A program made the translations under genes and the position numbers. From Saposhnikovia divaricata (Eukaryota > Streptophyta > Magnoliopsida > Apiales > Apiaceae), in contig CM071601.1 of assembly GCA_036435485.1 (NCBI GenBank), forward strand, positions 186,532,939 to 186,596,938: a DNA stretch of 64,000 nt, written 5' to 3'. Numbering within the stretch: position 1 is the stretch's first letter; the number at the start of each line of letters is the position of its first letter. Shown here piece by piece: positions 1 to 11,300 of the stretch. The notes beneath the pieces are model-generated. The model was not told where the DNA came from, did no database searches, and saw nothing but the letters and a program-made list of their open reading frames with translations.

Positions 1-23
1 GTCAAGGGTCTTCTTCATCTACA

Positions 24-681
24 TTGTCATCACTTGAAGAAATGATGAAGCAAATGGCGGCAAACAACCTCCAATTTCAAAACACCACTTTTCAAAGTAT
101 ATCCAACTTGGAAAAGATCACTTCTCAAATGGAAAAGAACACTTCTCAAAGCATATCCAACTTAAGAAAAGCAAATAAGTCAACTAGCCGAAACCGTGAA
201 TCGATTAGAGGCGGTCAATTCTCCTACTAATCACGATTCTTGTTTTGTAATTAATGAAAATGTTATGCATGATGAATTTGCTTGTTTAGTTGACGATTGC
301 CCTAGGCTTAACAATGATAAATTGGATGTAGTTGAGGATCTACCAAATTTAGAAAATTCCTTTGAGCTTAATGAATTGGTAGATGAGATAAAAATTGATG
401 ATTGTCCAATTAAAATTGAGAAGGAATTTGAGCTTAAGATTGATGAGGTTGAAATTTTTGCTTGGGTATATAGGGATCCAATTTGGGAACAATTTTTGAG
501 TCGTAGTTATAATGATTATTCTGACGATTTTTTTAACTATTTTGCCTTTTCAAAGTCTCCCGAAGATGTGAAGATCATAAAAATATTTCTATATTTTTAT
601 GGATCGAAGGTATATTTGCACGCCTTATTTTTATTATTGATTCGTAGGTATGTGCATTTATTTGCTTTTTCACCTCATTAG
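24..681 (+). pseudogene. gag relic with frameshift
   Basis: Two overlapping frames (24-230 and 196-681) together resemble the C-terminal half of Athila-type Gag. The first gives a coiled stretch with MKQMAANNLQFQ, a wording typical of that family. After about nt 170 the continuation is in another frame and reads QISQLAETVNRLEAVNSP, so a small indel near the A-rich run at about 165-180 breaks the gene. Beyond about codon 40 of the second frame the text is acidic and unrecognised (about residues 40-100), then hydrophobic. No zinc knuckle or protease follows. Gag identity is inferred from family wording. The downstream part may be env-region or leader-type sequence rather than Gag. Confidence 0.55.
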
Positions 682-1202
682 TTATGGTACTTGTATAAAT
701 AAGTCGAGCCAACGACAATAAACAGAGCGCTTTTTGGGAGGCAACCCAAGGTACGTATGTGTTTATATATTATTATGTGTGTGTTAGATTTTGTTCCTCG
801 ATTGCATTTATGTAGGTGTTATGCATATTGTGAGTTTGAGGATTGATCTAAATATTAGTGAGTGGGGATTCCATTTTTCATCCATTTTAATTCTAAGAAA
901 ATAATTAAAAAAAAAGTATTTTTGGTCAAAAAAAATGTATTTTTGACCAAAAAAGTATTTTTGGTCAAAAAAAAAGTATTTTTGTGGTGTGATTAATGAA
1001 TTTTATAATAGATTTTCAAAAAAAAAATGTAAAAATTATGCCCCGCTCAATGATATTTAGTATCGTTAATGTTTATATTATTCCACACTTGCCTTGATGT
1101 GTTTGTTCATATTTTCAGGAATTAAGATTTTATTAAAGTAGTCAAGGATTTATGTGAATGTTATTTGAAAAAAAAAAGGTGTTTGTATAATTTTCTGCAA
1201 TT
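682..1202 (+). other. non-coding internal region of the Athila-like element
   Basis: It contains the phrase GGGAGGCAACCCAAGG at about 736, seen in the 3' region of many Athila-type elements. It also has a run of short repeats (TATTTTTGGTCAAAAAAAA) at about 916-985. No credible gene was found. Confidence 0.5.
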
Positions 1203-1366
1203 TTGGAATTGCACGGGCGTGCAGTGAACTGTGCATCAGACCGTGACATTTTAGAGCATTGTAACAATTTTATGCAGATTTATTCACGGGCCTGTGCACG
1301 GTCGTGCAACAGACCGTGAACAAATTCTGCTCCCCATCCAATTGCACGGGCTGTGCAATTCTCTAA
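1203..1366 (+). repeat. CACGG/CCGTG motif cluster in internal region
   Basis: Several copies of a half-palindromic motif (GCACGG, CCGTGCA, CAGACCGTGA) lie here. They match the motif cluster inside the element's own LTR (about 4900-5070) and in the inverted copy (about 7165-7262). The repeated phrase is close to CACGGNCGTGCAACAGNCCGTG. Confidence 0.6.
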
Positions 1367-1379
1367 AGCAAAAAAACAA

Positions 1380-2040
1380 GAGACAAGCACAAAAACAGAG
1401 CAAAACAATCCCTACATTCCTCTGCACCAACAATTCAACCTCACACCGCCTGCATTCCACCAATTCCCACCACCGCCATCTCCTCCATTCGCCAACTCAT
1501 CACGCGCCTTCTCCTTCAACCCCTATGCATCCTCACAAACCCACCTTATTCCTCCCACCGTCGCGACCTCCCTCCATCTCTTTTTCCTCCTCACCGTTCA
1601 CACCTCGCGCCTCCACCCTCCCTCCTTTCTCCGCGCCTCCGCCATACTCCTTCACATCTTCTCCACCTCATTCGAACAACAAAACGCAGCCCACACCATT
1701 TTCACCGCCTGCTCCTCCGTTCTCTCCGACCTTCCACTCACCTGCAACTCCAGCCGCAACACCATCTCCCCTGTCTATTCTCCCGTTCTCCTTTTCTCTT
1801 CTTTCCCACTACTGCCCTTTCTTCTCTCCTCTCATTCAATCACCAACACTCCTCCGATCCACAAACCCACAACCCCCTATGTTCCTTCATCCAACAGCTC
1901 ACCTCCCACCTTCCATTACTCCTTCACTTCCCCTCTCCACATCACTCCTCTTCTTTTTCATCACCCCAGCCTACCACGCACCAGCCCTTTACTCTTTCAC
2001 CACCGAACCCACCTCTAACCCCTTCTCTCCCTCCCCCCTG
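1380..2040. other. pyrimidine-rich, proline/serine-codon island
   Basis: The + strand is strongly C/T rich, and two frames stay open through it (1294-2097 and 1353-2018), giving Pro/Ser/Thr/His-rich low-complexity text. Two overlapping open frames in such biased DNA point to composition rather than coding. It sits in the internal region of the retrotransposon where an env-like gene might otherwise be. Confidence 0.5.
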
Positions 2041-2329
2041 TTTTGTTTTTTTTGTTTTTATTGTTTAGTTTTGTTTTTTTTTGTTTTTATTGTTTAGTTT
2101 TGTTTTTTTGTTTTGTTTTGTTTTATTTTTATTTTTATTCACTCTTTCAATTTTGATTTTTAATCTTTTAATTTTATAAAATAAATATTTTTTTTATAAA
2201 TTTAAAAATTAATTTTAAATTTGATTTTTGATTTTATTATTCATTGCTTAATTATTTTATTTTATTTTATTTTAGTTTTAAAATTTGATATTGATTTATT
2301 ATTAATTTGTTAGTTTATTATTATTATTA

Positions 2330-2360
<31 letters not shown>

Positions 2361-2760
2361 CCTATTGTATTTTTTTTTAATTTTAATTTTATTTTATTTC
2401 ATTTGATTTTATTTATTTATTTATTTATTTTTAAAAAAAACCAAAATTTGATTCTTTTTAATTTTGATTTTAGTTTTTAATTTTCTAAACTAAGTAATAA
2501 TTTTATTTTTGTTTTAGTTTTAAATTTGATTTATGGATTTTAATATTATTTTAGTTTTAAAATTTAATTTTTTTATTTTTTTTATTAATTACTTAGTTAT
2601 TTTTTTATTTTATTTTAGTTTTAAATTTGATTTTTGCTTTTATTATTATTTCAGTTTTAAATTTGATTTGATTTGATTTTTTTTTAATTGGTTAGTTATT
2701 TTATTTTATTCTATTTTATTTTAAAAAAAAACAAAAACAAATATTTTTTATTTGTATTTC
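2041..2760. repeat. T-rich low-complexity tract with (ATT)n
   Basis: The sequence is almost all T and A, with repeated TTTTATTTTATTTT and TTTTAAATTTGATTTT phrases and an ATT trinucleotide run at about 2310-2360. Nothing coding is visible. Confidence 0.7.
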
Positions 2761-4651
2761 CTTAATTAGTGTATTGTAGGGTTTTGTAGGGTGTTGGATT
2801 TTGGCTTGTCCGTTATTTTTGTTGAGTTGATTGTGGTGTGTGGCGATAGTTCAATTCTTGGCGTGCAACTTCGGAGTTAGATTTTCGCAAATAGGAGTGA
2901 TGCTCCCGATCCTTGTTATTTATTTTCAGGGGAGTTCTCTTTCACTCATATCTCTACTTCGTTTTTATTGTCATGCATGAGGACATGCCATGTTTTAAGT
3001 GGGGGAAGGATTGTTTATGTTCATCCTTGTATAATATGCGTAGCTAGTATTAGTAATTTTTTTTTTTTTGGGATGTCCGTTTTGTTTGCATTTGGGAATA
3101 AGTTTAGTCATGAGCGTATTTACTTGTTTGTAAAATTTAAGACATTGTGAGCTTGTAGCCTTGTTTTCTCCTATTTCGTGCCTAGCATTACCAATTTGAT
3201 GTGAATCTATAAGTTTGATGCACCTCTTTTGCACACACACACTTTTAAAGGGCATGAAAAGTCTAGCTTGTTTGTAATTAAATTGTGAGCATGACGATTA
3301 TCTCTTAGCATGCATGGAATCAAATCGAGGAGATGTTATTAAAACGTAAATCTTGTGAGGCCTTGAACGATGATTCTTTTGCTTGTGTGTTGCTCCCTCT
3401 TTATGTGTGTTTGTTGCTCTAGGGCTTGCATTAAACCTTCATTCATGGATGCACCATAATAAGGAAATTCTATTTAGGATAACATTTTTTGGCCTTTTAG
3501 CTTGTGAACCATGAAAATAATCCCTAGTTACCCCTTTGAAGCTTATATCCATATTTTTCTTCGTCACTCTCCCCTTTTATACATGAGTCATAGCCAAATA
3601 CTTCACTCTCGACCTAGTTGAGCTAGTTGAGTCTTGGAAAGAATTGATTGATGAGCATGTGAATTTGGAAAAGTTGTGAAGAGGAAGAATTCTATTTATT
3701 GTAAGCGGGAACTAGTTCGACATGTATATCTAGATGTGGTTCAAGGTTCATTGTAATATTTATCTATAATGCATCCCCTTTGCTAAAAAAAAAAGGAATA
3801 AGAAAGGGGATGTTTAAAAAAAAAGAAAAAGAAAAAAAAACAATAAATCTTTGTACATTATTTTGTTTCAATTTTCTTGGTAAATGTGGTTGTGTTTTGT
3901 AATTGTATATGAGTGAAGATATTCTTTAGTTTGGAATGTGGTGGATGAAGCGAGCAAGCGTCATTTCGACTCAATTAGCGAAACTTTTACACCTTCTTTG
4001 AACTTAAATTTTCACACCTTCACCCTAGCCTCATTACAACCCATTTTATGAATTCCTTGTTTTTGGTGCAATCCGGAATTTAGGTGGACATGCAAGGTTA
4101 AGTAGAGCGCATGCATTTAGACTTGGAGTTGAGTGAAATCTCTAGCCCATACTTGTGTGATGCATAATTGAGAGATGTGAGATTTTTCACCATACAATTT
4201 CATCTTCTTAATGCGAAGCCATGTATGCTTTGTGATCATCTTGTCTAGTGTTCACGATTGAAGTGCATTCATTCTATCTTTAATGTCATGGTTACCTCTT
4301 GCACAAGGTGTGTTATCTTGATTCTTGAATTGGTTGTTAGCTCGTTTTAGTGGATGACAAGGTGAATAACTGTATATGTTTGGTTTTTGTTACAAGTGGA
4401 CGACTCGGACATGTGAGTGTAGTAGTTAGTATAATTAGTATATATTGTTAGTTTCTTGTTTATTAGTGATTTTTGTGATTTTGTGGGTACATCATCTATA
4501 AACCCTCACGAGACCTCACTCGTCCTCTAGGGCTACCTAGGGGTTCCAAGGGCTTGTTGCATATGTCAAATGCAACCGTGATCACCTACGGAAGTGGTAC
4601 TAATTAGAAGTATATGATTATGTTAATTTTAGTTTGCTCGGGACTAGCAAA
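2761..4651 (+). other. 3' non-coding region of the Athila-like element
   Basis: No long reading frame was found. Purine-rich phrases typical of Athila 3' regions occur at about 2970-3010 (ATGAGGACATGCC followed by AAGTGGGGGAAGG). This may be an internal second polypurine tract. A-rich runs occur at 3783-3840. Confidence 0.5.
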
Positions 4652-4670
4652 GTTCAAGTGGGGGAAGATT
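4652..4670 (+). other. polypurine tract before the 3' LTR
   Basis: The run TTCAAGTGGGGGAAGATT ends right before the LTR start TGATAACGTG. This is the expected position for plus-strand priming in a Ty3/gypsy element. Confidence 0.75.
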
Positions 4671-5943
4671 TGATAACGTGTATTTTATACACGTTTTGTC
4701 ATTTATTCTCTTGCATTTTTGTTAGTTTCGAATGTTGTTTTATTAATATTTGTTATGTTTTTCATCTTTCAGTGCCTCGCACTTAATTGTTGAAAAGATG
4801 GCTTAATTTGGGCATGAAAGCGAAGATTATTCAAGAGGGTGGTTAGAAGATGCAATCTTGCGATGCCGGGAGGTTTTTAATGTGTTATCTTGAAGATTTT
4901 ATCTCACACGACCGCTCCGCAAGCCGTTCGCTAGGTCGTTCAAAGAGTTTAAATGATGCAGATTTTTGCACGGGCTACTGCACGGCCGTGCAACAGGCCG
5001 TGCAGAGTGTTCCAAGTAGTGCAGAGTGCAGTTTTTCTCACGGGCAGTTGCACGGCCGTGCAAAATCCTACTGTGTATTAAAAGAAGCAAAACCCTACAT
5101 TTTATAACATCTTATCTTCACATCTTATTTTTCCTCTCTTCTTAGCCTCTTCAAGAACATAATTAGGGTTAGTAGGAAGTAGTTAATTATGAGTAACTAA
5201 CTCCATAATTTGGCTCAAGGAAGCATCTCTTGTACTAAACCCATTCAATTTAAGTAAGATCTTCTTCATTCTATCTTAATTGCTTGAATGTATTGTTTAT
5301 GATTTTGCTTGGAGATTTATAAGTTGCTTCATCTTGCTCTTCTTGTAATTTCAATTGCTAATTGTTTGTACTAATCCGTAATTGTTAGTACATTCATTAT
5401 AGTAGCACAAGTTTAGTTTACCTAAATTCTCAAGCTTTAAGTGCAAATACCTAGGTTGAGCTTCTCATCCTTGGGTTTGTCCTAGCCTCTCTTTGATTGA
5501 TTCCTTGATTTGGTTATACTAGTAGTGCTTCATTATTGGTAGCTATTATCAAGAGAGCTAATTTATGTGCTTCACTAAATTAGTGTTTTTAGAAGAGAAA
5601 TAAGTGATTGTGTGCTTCACCAATTATCTTGGTTAGGTAGAGTTGGATATATTCTTGCTTGTTGGGTTGAAGTGCTTGATTTGCTAGTATCCTTGGGTCA
5701 AAGGTCTCTTATCTTGTTAATTTGCTCATTGTATTGTTGTGTTGGTAAATTTGGATTTTAGCCATTAACTTAGTTGTATTTTTTGTAGCAATTTAGTTAT
5801 TGTATGCAAGGTGTTTGATAAAACACCTTAACCAAACTCAAAACCCCCCATTTACGTACTTCTAGATTGTAAGAGATAATATACTTGAAATCAATATTGA
5901 TAGGCCTTCCCTGTGAACGAACTTACGAAAAACACTACCTTCA
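4671..5943 (+). repeat. 3' LTR of Athila-like element
   Basis: The LTR starts TGATAACGTGTATTTTATACACG and ends ACTACCTTCA, so it has TG...CA ends and is 1273 bp. It matches, in reverse complement, the LTR at 6259-7495 (1237 bp) with many substitutions and short indels, so the two belong to one family but to separate insertions. An imperfect palindrome (GTGTATTTTATACAC) lies at the very start. A cluster of CACGGCCGTGCA motifs lies at about 4903-5065. Confidence 0.85.
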
Positions 5944-6098
5944 TCGATGCTAGGAGGGTAAGGAGCATAGCATGAGTTTGTAGAATATAAAGAATTCACC
6001 TGATACGCATTAAAATTCTGAAAAGAATTAAAATCTTGATATCGTTCTTGATCATAGGTGAAATCTTGAGCGTTATTCCAACCACAATAGTTATCCAT
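5944..6098 (-). pseudogene. truncated N-terminus of retrotransposon Gag
   Basis: An ATG at 6098 on the - strand begins an Asn/Tyr/Phe-rich peptide (MDNYCGWNNAQDF...) of about 51 residues before the frame runs into LTR sequence of the forward element at 5943. Its place, about 140 bp downstream of the primer site, is right for the start of Gag in this element. Gag identity is inferred from position only. Confidence 0.5.
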
Positions 6099-6237
6099 CG
6101 TCTTCTGAAAGAGTTAGTTCATGTCTATATCCAATAAACATGTACCAATAACAAAATTGAAAAGAAAAAAAAAACTATATACAAAGATAAAATCTAAAAT
6201 ATAAGAAACAATTGACTCAAAATTAATATTGTTGCCT

Positions 6238-6255
6238 TCCCCGGCAGCGACGCCA
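6238..6255 (-). other. primer-binding site, tRNA-Asp type
   Basis: On the - strand it reads TGGCGTCGCTGCCGGGGA, three bases after the LTR end. It is close to the tRNA-Asp complement TGGCGCCGTTGCCGGGGA used by Athila and Tat elements. Confidence 0.85.
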
Positions 6256-6258
6256 ATT

Positions 6259-7495
6259 TGAAGGTAGTGTTTTTCGTAAGTTCGTTCACAGGGAAGGACT
6301 ATCAATATCGATTTCGAGTAGATTATCTCTTACAATCTAGAAGTGTGTAAATGGGGGGTTTTGTATTGGTTGTGGTGTTTTATCAAACACCTTGAACATA
6401 AGAAATAAATTGCTATAAAACTACAACTAAATGAATGGCAATCATCCAATTCTACAAACACAACAAGCACAATGAATAAATAAGCAAGATAAGAGATATA
6501 CTTGACCCAAGGATATAGCAAATCAAGCACTTCAACCCAACAAGCAAAATATATCCAATTCTACCTAACCAAGATAATTAGTGAAGCACACAATCACTTA
6601 TTTCTCTTCTAAAAACACTAATTTAGTGAAGCACATAAATTAGCTCTCTTGATAATAGCTACCAATAATGAAGCACTACTAGTATAACCAAATCAAAGAA
6701 TTAAACAAAGAGAGGCTAGGACCAACCCAAGGATGAGAGGCTCAACCTAGGTATTTGTACTTGAATCTTGAAGTTTAGGCACGCCAAACCTTGTGCTACT
6801 ACAATGAATGTACTAACAATTACGGATTAGCACAAACAATTAGCAATTGAAATTACAAGAAGAGCAAGACGAAGCAACTTACAAATCTCCAAGCAAAATC
6901 ATAAACAATACAACACAAGTATTCAAGATAGAGTGAAATAGATCTTACTTAAATTGATGGGTTTAGTACAAGAGATGCTTCCTTGAGCCAAATAAATGGA
7001 GTTAGTTACTCATAATCAATGCTAGATTACAAGGAATTAATGTCTCCTCTCTATTTCCTACTAACCCTAATTGTGTTCTTGAAGAGGCCAAGAAGAGAGG
7101 AAAATAAGATGTTAGGTTAGAAGTTATATTTGGTTAAGAGATGTTTTGTTCTTTTAATACACAGCAGCTCTGTACGGCCTGTTGAACGGCCGTACAGCTG
7201 CCCGTACAGAAAATCTGCTCCTTTGAACGGCCTGTCGAACGGCCGTACAGCTGCCCGTACGAGATAAACTCTTCAATATAATGCATTAAACACCTCCCGG
7301 CATCACGAGCTTGCATCTTCTAACTTCCCTCTTGAATAATCTTCGATTTCAAGCCCAAAATAATCCATCTTTTCAACAATTGAGCATTAGGCACTGAAAG
7401 ATGAAAAACATAATTAATATCGATAATACTACATTCGAAACGAACAAAAATGCAAGAGAATAAAAGAGAAAACGTGTATAAAATACACATTATCA
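6259..7495 (-). repeat. 5' LTR of inverted Athila-like element
   Basis: Read on the - strand it starts TGATAATGTGTATTTTATACACG at 7495 and ends CTACCTTCA at 6259. It is a diverged copy of the LTR at 4671-5943. Both carry the short in-frame phrase beginning MQ(S/A)xDAGR near the CCGTACAG motif cluster (about 7165-7262), which is an LTR shadow and not a gene. Confidence 0.85.
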
Positions 7496-7658
7496 GTATG
7501 ATATTGTCCGCTTTGGACTGTGGCCACACCCGCACGGATTTGTTTTTGGGCTCCTCCCAAAAGGCCTCATACTAATGGAATTGTTTGGCTGCTTATATTC
7601 AAGATAATTCTTCTTTATCTTATTGATGTGGGACTTAGGTTAACACCCACTCTACATA

Positions 7659-8035
<377 letters not shown>

Positions 8036-8040
8036 TATAT

Positions 8041-8099
<59 letters not shown>
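8036..8099. repeat. (AT)n microsatellite at Helitron 5' edge
   Basis: About 60 bp of AT dinucleotide that runs directly into the Helitron-like start AAAGGAGGAT. Confidence 0.9.
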
Positions 8100-8104
<5 letters not shown>

Positions 8105-8574
8105 GAGGATATGCTGGAGGTGAGGTGGCGCCTCTAAGATCGTCTCAATTTATTTTTCTAATTTTTTAGAATTTTAGAATTTTGAATACTAATAATTAAA
8201 AATATACCTTTTAACATATTAGAAGTAAAATAGGTGTTCGAATTTAAAGAGAAGTAGAATTTTTAATGTGATATACATAGAAGATGTATTTGAATTTATA
8301 AATGAGAAGAAATCTTCGTATGTCACTATATTTATATAAAACCAGTCTCTTGCTGCAGTGATTATTTGTATATACGTTAAATTTTTGCATTATTAAAAGT
8401 TCATCTGTATTCAAAATATGAAGAACGATGTTTGCGTTTTCAAATAATCGAAAAGTGAATCAGCTAATCACGTAATTTATTTTTTATCTTCCAGGTTTGT
8501 TTAATTTTCCTACATGTACAGAGTTCAATATACAAGCTATGCTATATTCAGGAGAATTGTTATGTTATATTTTT

Positions 8575-8857
8575 GGCTTAATGACCTTTTGGTCCTTCAA
8601 GTTTGCGCAGTTATACTCATAAAGTCCTAAGGTTTAAAATCGTTCCTTTTTGCTCCTCCAACTTTAGAAATATATCTTTTAGTCAATTTACCGTCGTCTT
8701 TTTGACACAAAATGGTCGCCTTTTAAAGGCCAAAGACGACAGTTTGTGGCTAAAAGGTACATTTTTGAAGTTGAAGGGGCGAAAATGAACGACTTTAAAC
8801 CTTAGGACTTTATGTGTATAACTACGCAAATTTGAAGGACCAAAAGGTCATTAAGCC
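8575..8857. mobile_element. Mutator-type MITE
   Basis: A 283-bp element that is nearly all inverted repeat: GGCTTAATGACCTTTTGG at the left and its complement at the right, with pairing for at least 70 bp and weaker pairing for about 115 bp. It is flanked by a perfect 9-bp direct repeat TATATTTTT (8566-8574 and 8858-8866), the duplication size of Mutator-superfamily elements. The short open frame through it has no meaning. Confidence 0.85.
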
Positions 8858-9109
8858 TATATTTTTAGTATGTCACAAGGGAAAGGCGGCTCATAGATAT
8901 TTGGCTATTGGGATGAATGATTGTTGCATTCATCTCAAATCATACTAATACGTTACCAAACTTTTTTAAATTTAAAACTTTAAAATAATGTTTGTATTAG
9001 ATAATTTTATATTTATCTGTAACCAATTTTTAGAGAACAGGGATTCGTAGAAAATTTATAGGCTACGCTACGATTACGTAAGATATATCCAATTAAATTT
9101 TTTAATATA

Positions 9110-9275
9110 AATTCAATTACATCTTCTATGTATATCACATTAAAAATTCTACTTCTCTTTAAATTCGAACACCTATTTTACTTCTAATATGTTAAAATGT
9201 ATATTTTTAATTATTAGTATTCAAAATTCTAAATTTCTAAAAAATTAGAAAAATAGATTGAGACGATCTTATAGG
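9110..9275 (-). repeat. inverted copy of the Helitron 5' module
   Basis: This stretch is the reverse complement of about 8145-8300 with few changes, so the two form a long stem around the MITE-bearing loop. A forward copy of the same module starts again at about 9281. Confidence 0.75.
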
Positions 9276-11300
9276 CTCTCAATCTAATTTTCTAATTTTT
9301 TAAAATTTTAGGATTTTAAACAGTGATAAATATAAATATATCTTTTAACATATTAGAATTAGAATAGGTGTTCGAATATATACAAAAGAGACATATAATT
9401 AAATATCTTATTGGAAGTAGAATACAAGGACGGTGGTGACATCTTTTATGATATTCTAAAATTATATATTTTTTTATACAAGTTAATTATACTTCTATTA
9501 GGAAAATTTATTTATAAATCCAATACTATTCTCATAAAAAAAGTCTTCGTATTTAAAAAGAAAATAATTGATGTGTAAACATAATAAAAGAACATTCTCA
9601 TGCGGGAACCCTAGAAAAAATACAGTAATATCTATAATATAAAGAGAAAATAAGATGTATTTTCATTTTTTAAAACTCCAAAAATTTTATAGTGTTTAGA
9701 GAAAGTAAGAATTGGAATTCACTTTATTTTTAGGTTTTGATTTTATGGAAAAAAAATTCTTCTATAAGATAAGTATCATCAATAAAATTTAACGGGACTT
9801 CGTCAAAGGGTTGTGAATTGATTAAAAACTATAAGTTAAAGGATGCATTTTGCTAAGATTAAAAATTTAAGACCAAAACAAAAAAGTGACCAAAGATAAG
9901 GGGTGCAAATTGTTAATTTCTTATAATATGTAATGGAGTTGGAATTTCGATCCCAAATGAGAGCGGCTCGAAACGTGTTAAACGGGAAAACGGCACATTA
10001 TAAAAGATTGCATTAGATATTAGAATTTGATATTGATGTTATAAATTTATTTTATTTTAGGCGATTTTTATGCATAAACGTTGTTATATAAGTAATATAT
10101 GTGAAAGTTAGGTTCTGATCTTAACGAGAACGGATTAATAGAAATAACCGTGTTTAACAAGAAAGTAGTTCATTAGAGAAGACCGTGTTGAATATTAAAA
10201 TTTAATATTAATGACATAATAGAAGATAAATATAATTTGAACATAATTTGAATTATTTAGAATTCTAAGATTTTAAATTAATAACTAAAGAACTATTCTT
10301 TAACATATTAAAAACATAATAGGTGTTCAAATTTATAGAGTATAATAGTTTGAATTTGTAGGGAAGACGTATAATTAAAAGTTCTACTGAAAGTAAAATA
10401 GGAGTTCTAATTTATAGAAAAGAAGAGTTTGAATTTATAAAAAATGAATATAATTAAAAAAAATGTTGGAGGTAGAAAATATGTTTGAATATATAAAGAA
10501 TACATATAATAAAATGTTTTAATTGGAAGTAGAATACGAGGACGAGGGACACGTCTTATACGATTTTTTAAAACTATATATCCCTTTTCCTAGAAATACT
10601 TTATTTTCATTTTTATACACAAGTTAAATATACTTGCATTAGAAAAACATATCCATAAATTCAATATTATTCCCGTAACGAAAAGTCTTCGTATTAAAAA
10701 AATTAATGTGTTAACATAACAGAAAGACATTCCCATGCGGAAACTTTAAATAAATATAGGAATATTTATAATATACAAAAAATATAAGATGTATTTTTAT
10801 CTTTTAAAATCCATAAATTTTAGAAAGTTTAAAGAACATAAAAATTGGAATTTACTTTCTTTTTAGGTTTTGATTTTTAAGAAAAAAAAGTTATTTTGTA
10901 AGATAAGTGTTATCATTAATATGTAATGAAGTTAGAATTCGGTTCCTAATAAGAGCAGCTCGAAACGTGTTTAATGGGAAGACGACTCACTACAAAAGAT
11001 TGTATTAGCTATTAGAATTTGATACCGATGTCATAAAGTTTTTGTTTTTAGGATTCGATTTTTATGGATAAAAATTATTATATAAGTCTTTATAATATAT
11101 GTTAAAGTTGAGATTTCGATTTTAACGAGAGAGCGTTTCAATAGAAAGAATCATATTTAACAAAAAAAGCCATTCAATTTGAAAGATTATATATAAAACT
11201 ATTAAAATTTAATATTGATGATATAATATAACGTAAATTCATATTGAATCTTTTTTAAAAAATTGTAACGCCGCCGCGAAGCGCGGCTTTGTCGACTAGT

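Larger units (their letters stand above)
1..5943 (+). mobile_element. Athila-like Ty3/gypsy element, 3' portion, probably coding-deleted
   Basis: The window opens inside an LTR retrotransposon read on the + strand. It holds a decayed gag stretch, a long non-coding internal region, a purine-rich tract at 4652-4670 and a 3' LTR at 4671-5943. The inverted related copy at 5944-7495 carries a tRNA-Asp primer site, which fits the Athila/Tat branch of Ty3/gypsy. No protease, reverse transcriptase or integrase frame appears between the gag relic and the LTR, so this looks like a large coding-deleted derivative. That deletion is inferred, because the 5' part lies outside the window. Family placement rests on the primer site, the gag-like text and the AAGTGGGGGAAG purine runs. 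Confidence 0.75.
5944..7495 (-). mobile_element. inverted 5' end of a second Athila-like element
   Basis: On the - strand the order is LTR (7495 to 6259), tRNA-Asp primer site (6255 to 6238), a leader, then a gag start at 6098 that is cut off at 5944. The cut falls exactly where the forward LTR of the neighbouring element ends. The simplest reading is that the forward element inserted into the gag region of this older inverted copy, whose remainder lies beyond the left edge. Confidence 0.75.
8095..11299 (+). mobile_element. non-autonomous Helitron, upstream member of a tandem pair
   Basis: The 5' edge carries TATATAAAGGAGGAT followed by GGTGGCGCC and ATCGTCTC, the same opening seen at about 11301. 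The 3' end has a GC-rich hairpin (GCCGCGAAGCGCGGC, about 11273-11287), a short spacer and CTAG at 11296-11299 followed by T, the classic Helitron terminus. No RepHel protein frame is present. The body is AT rich and contains repeated modules (for example GAGCGGCTCGAAACGTG at about 9961 and a one-base variant at about 10953), an inverted module pair (about 8145-8300 and 9110-9275) and a MITE. The exact 5' base is hidden by the AT microsatellite. Confidence 0.7.

Noticed and set aside
1294..2097. Envelope-like gene of an Athila element
   Set aside because: The frame is pure low-complexity Pro/Ser/Thr text without a signal peptide, a membrane anchor or any env-like wording.
4850..5107. 85-aa frame and its mirror at 7134-7316
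   Set aside because: Both lie inside the LTRs and reflect their shared sequence, not a gene.
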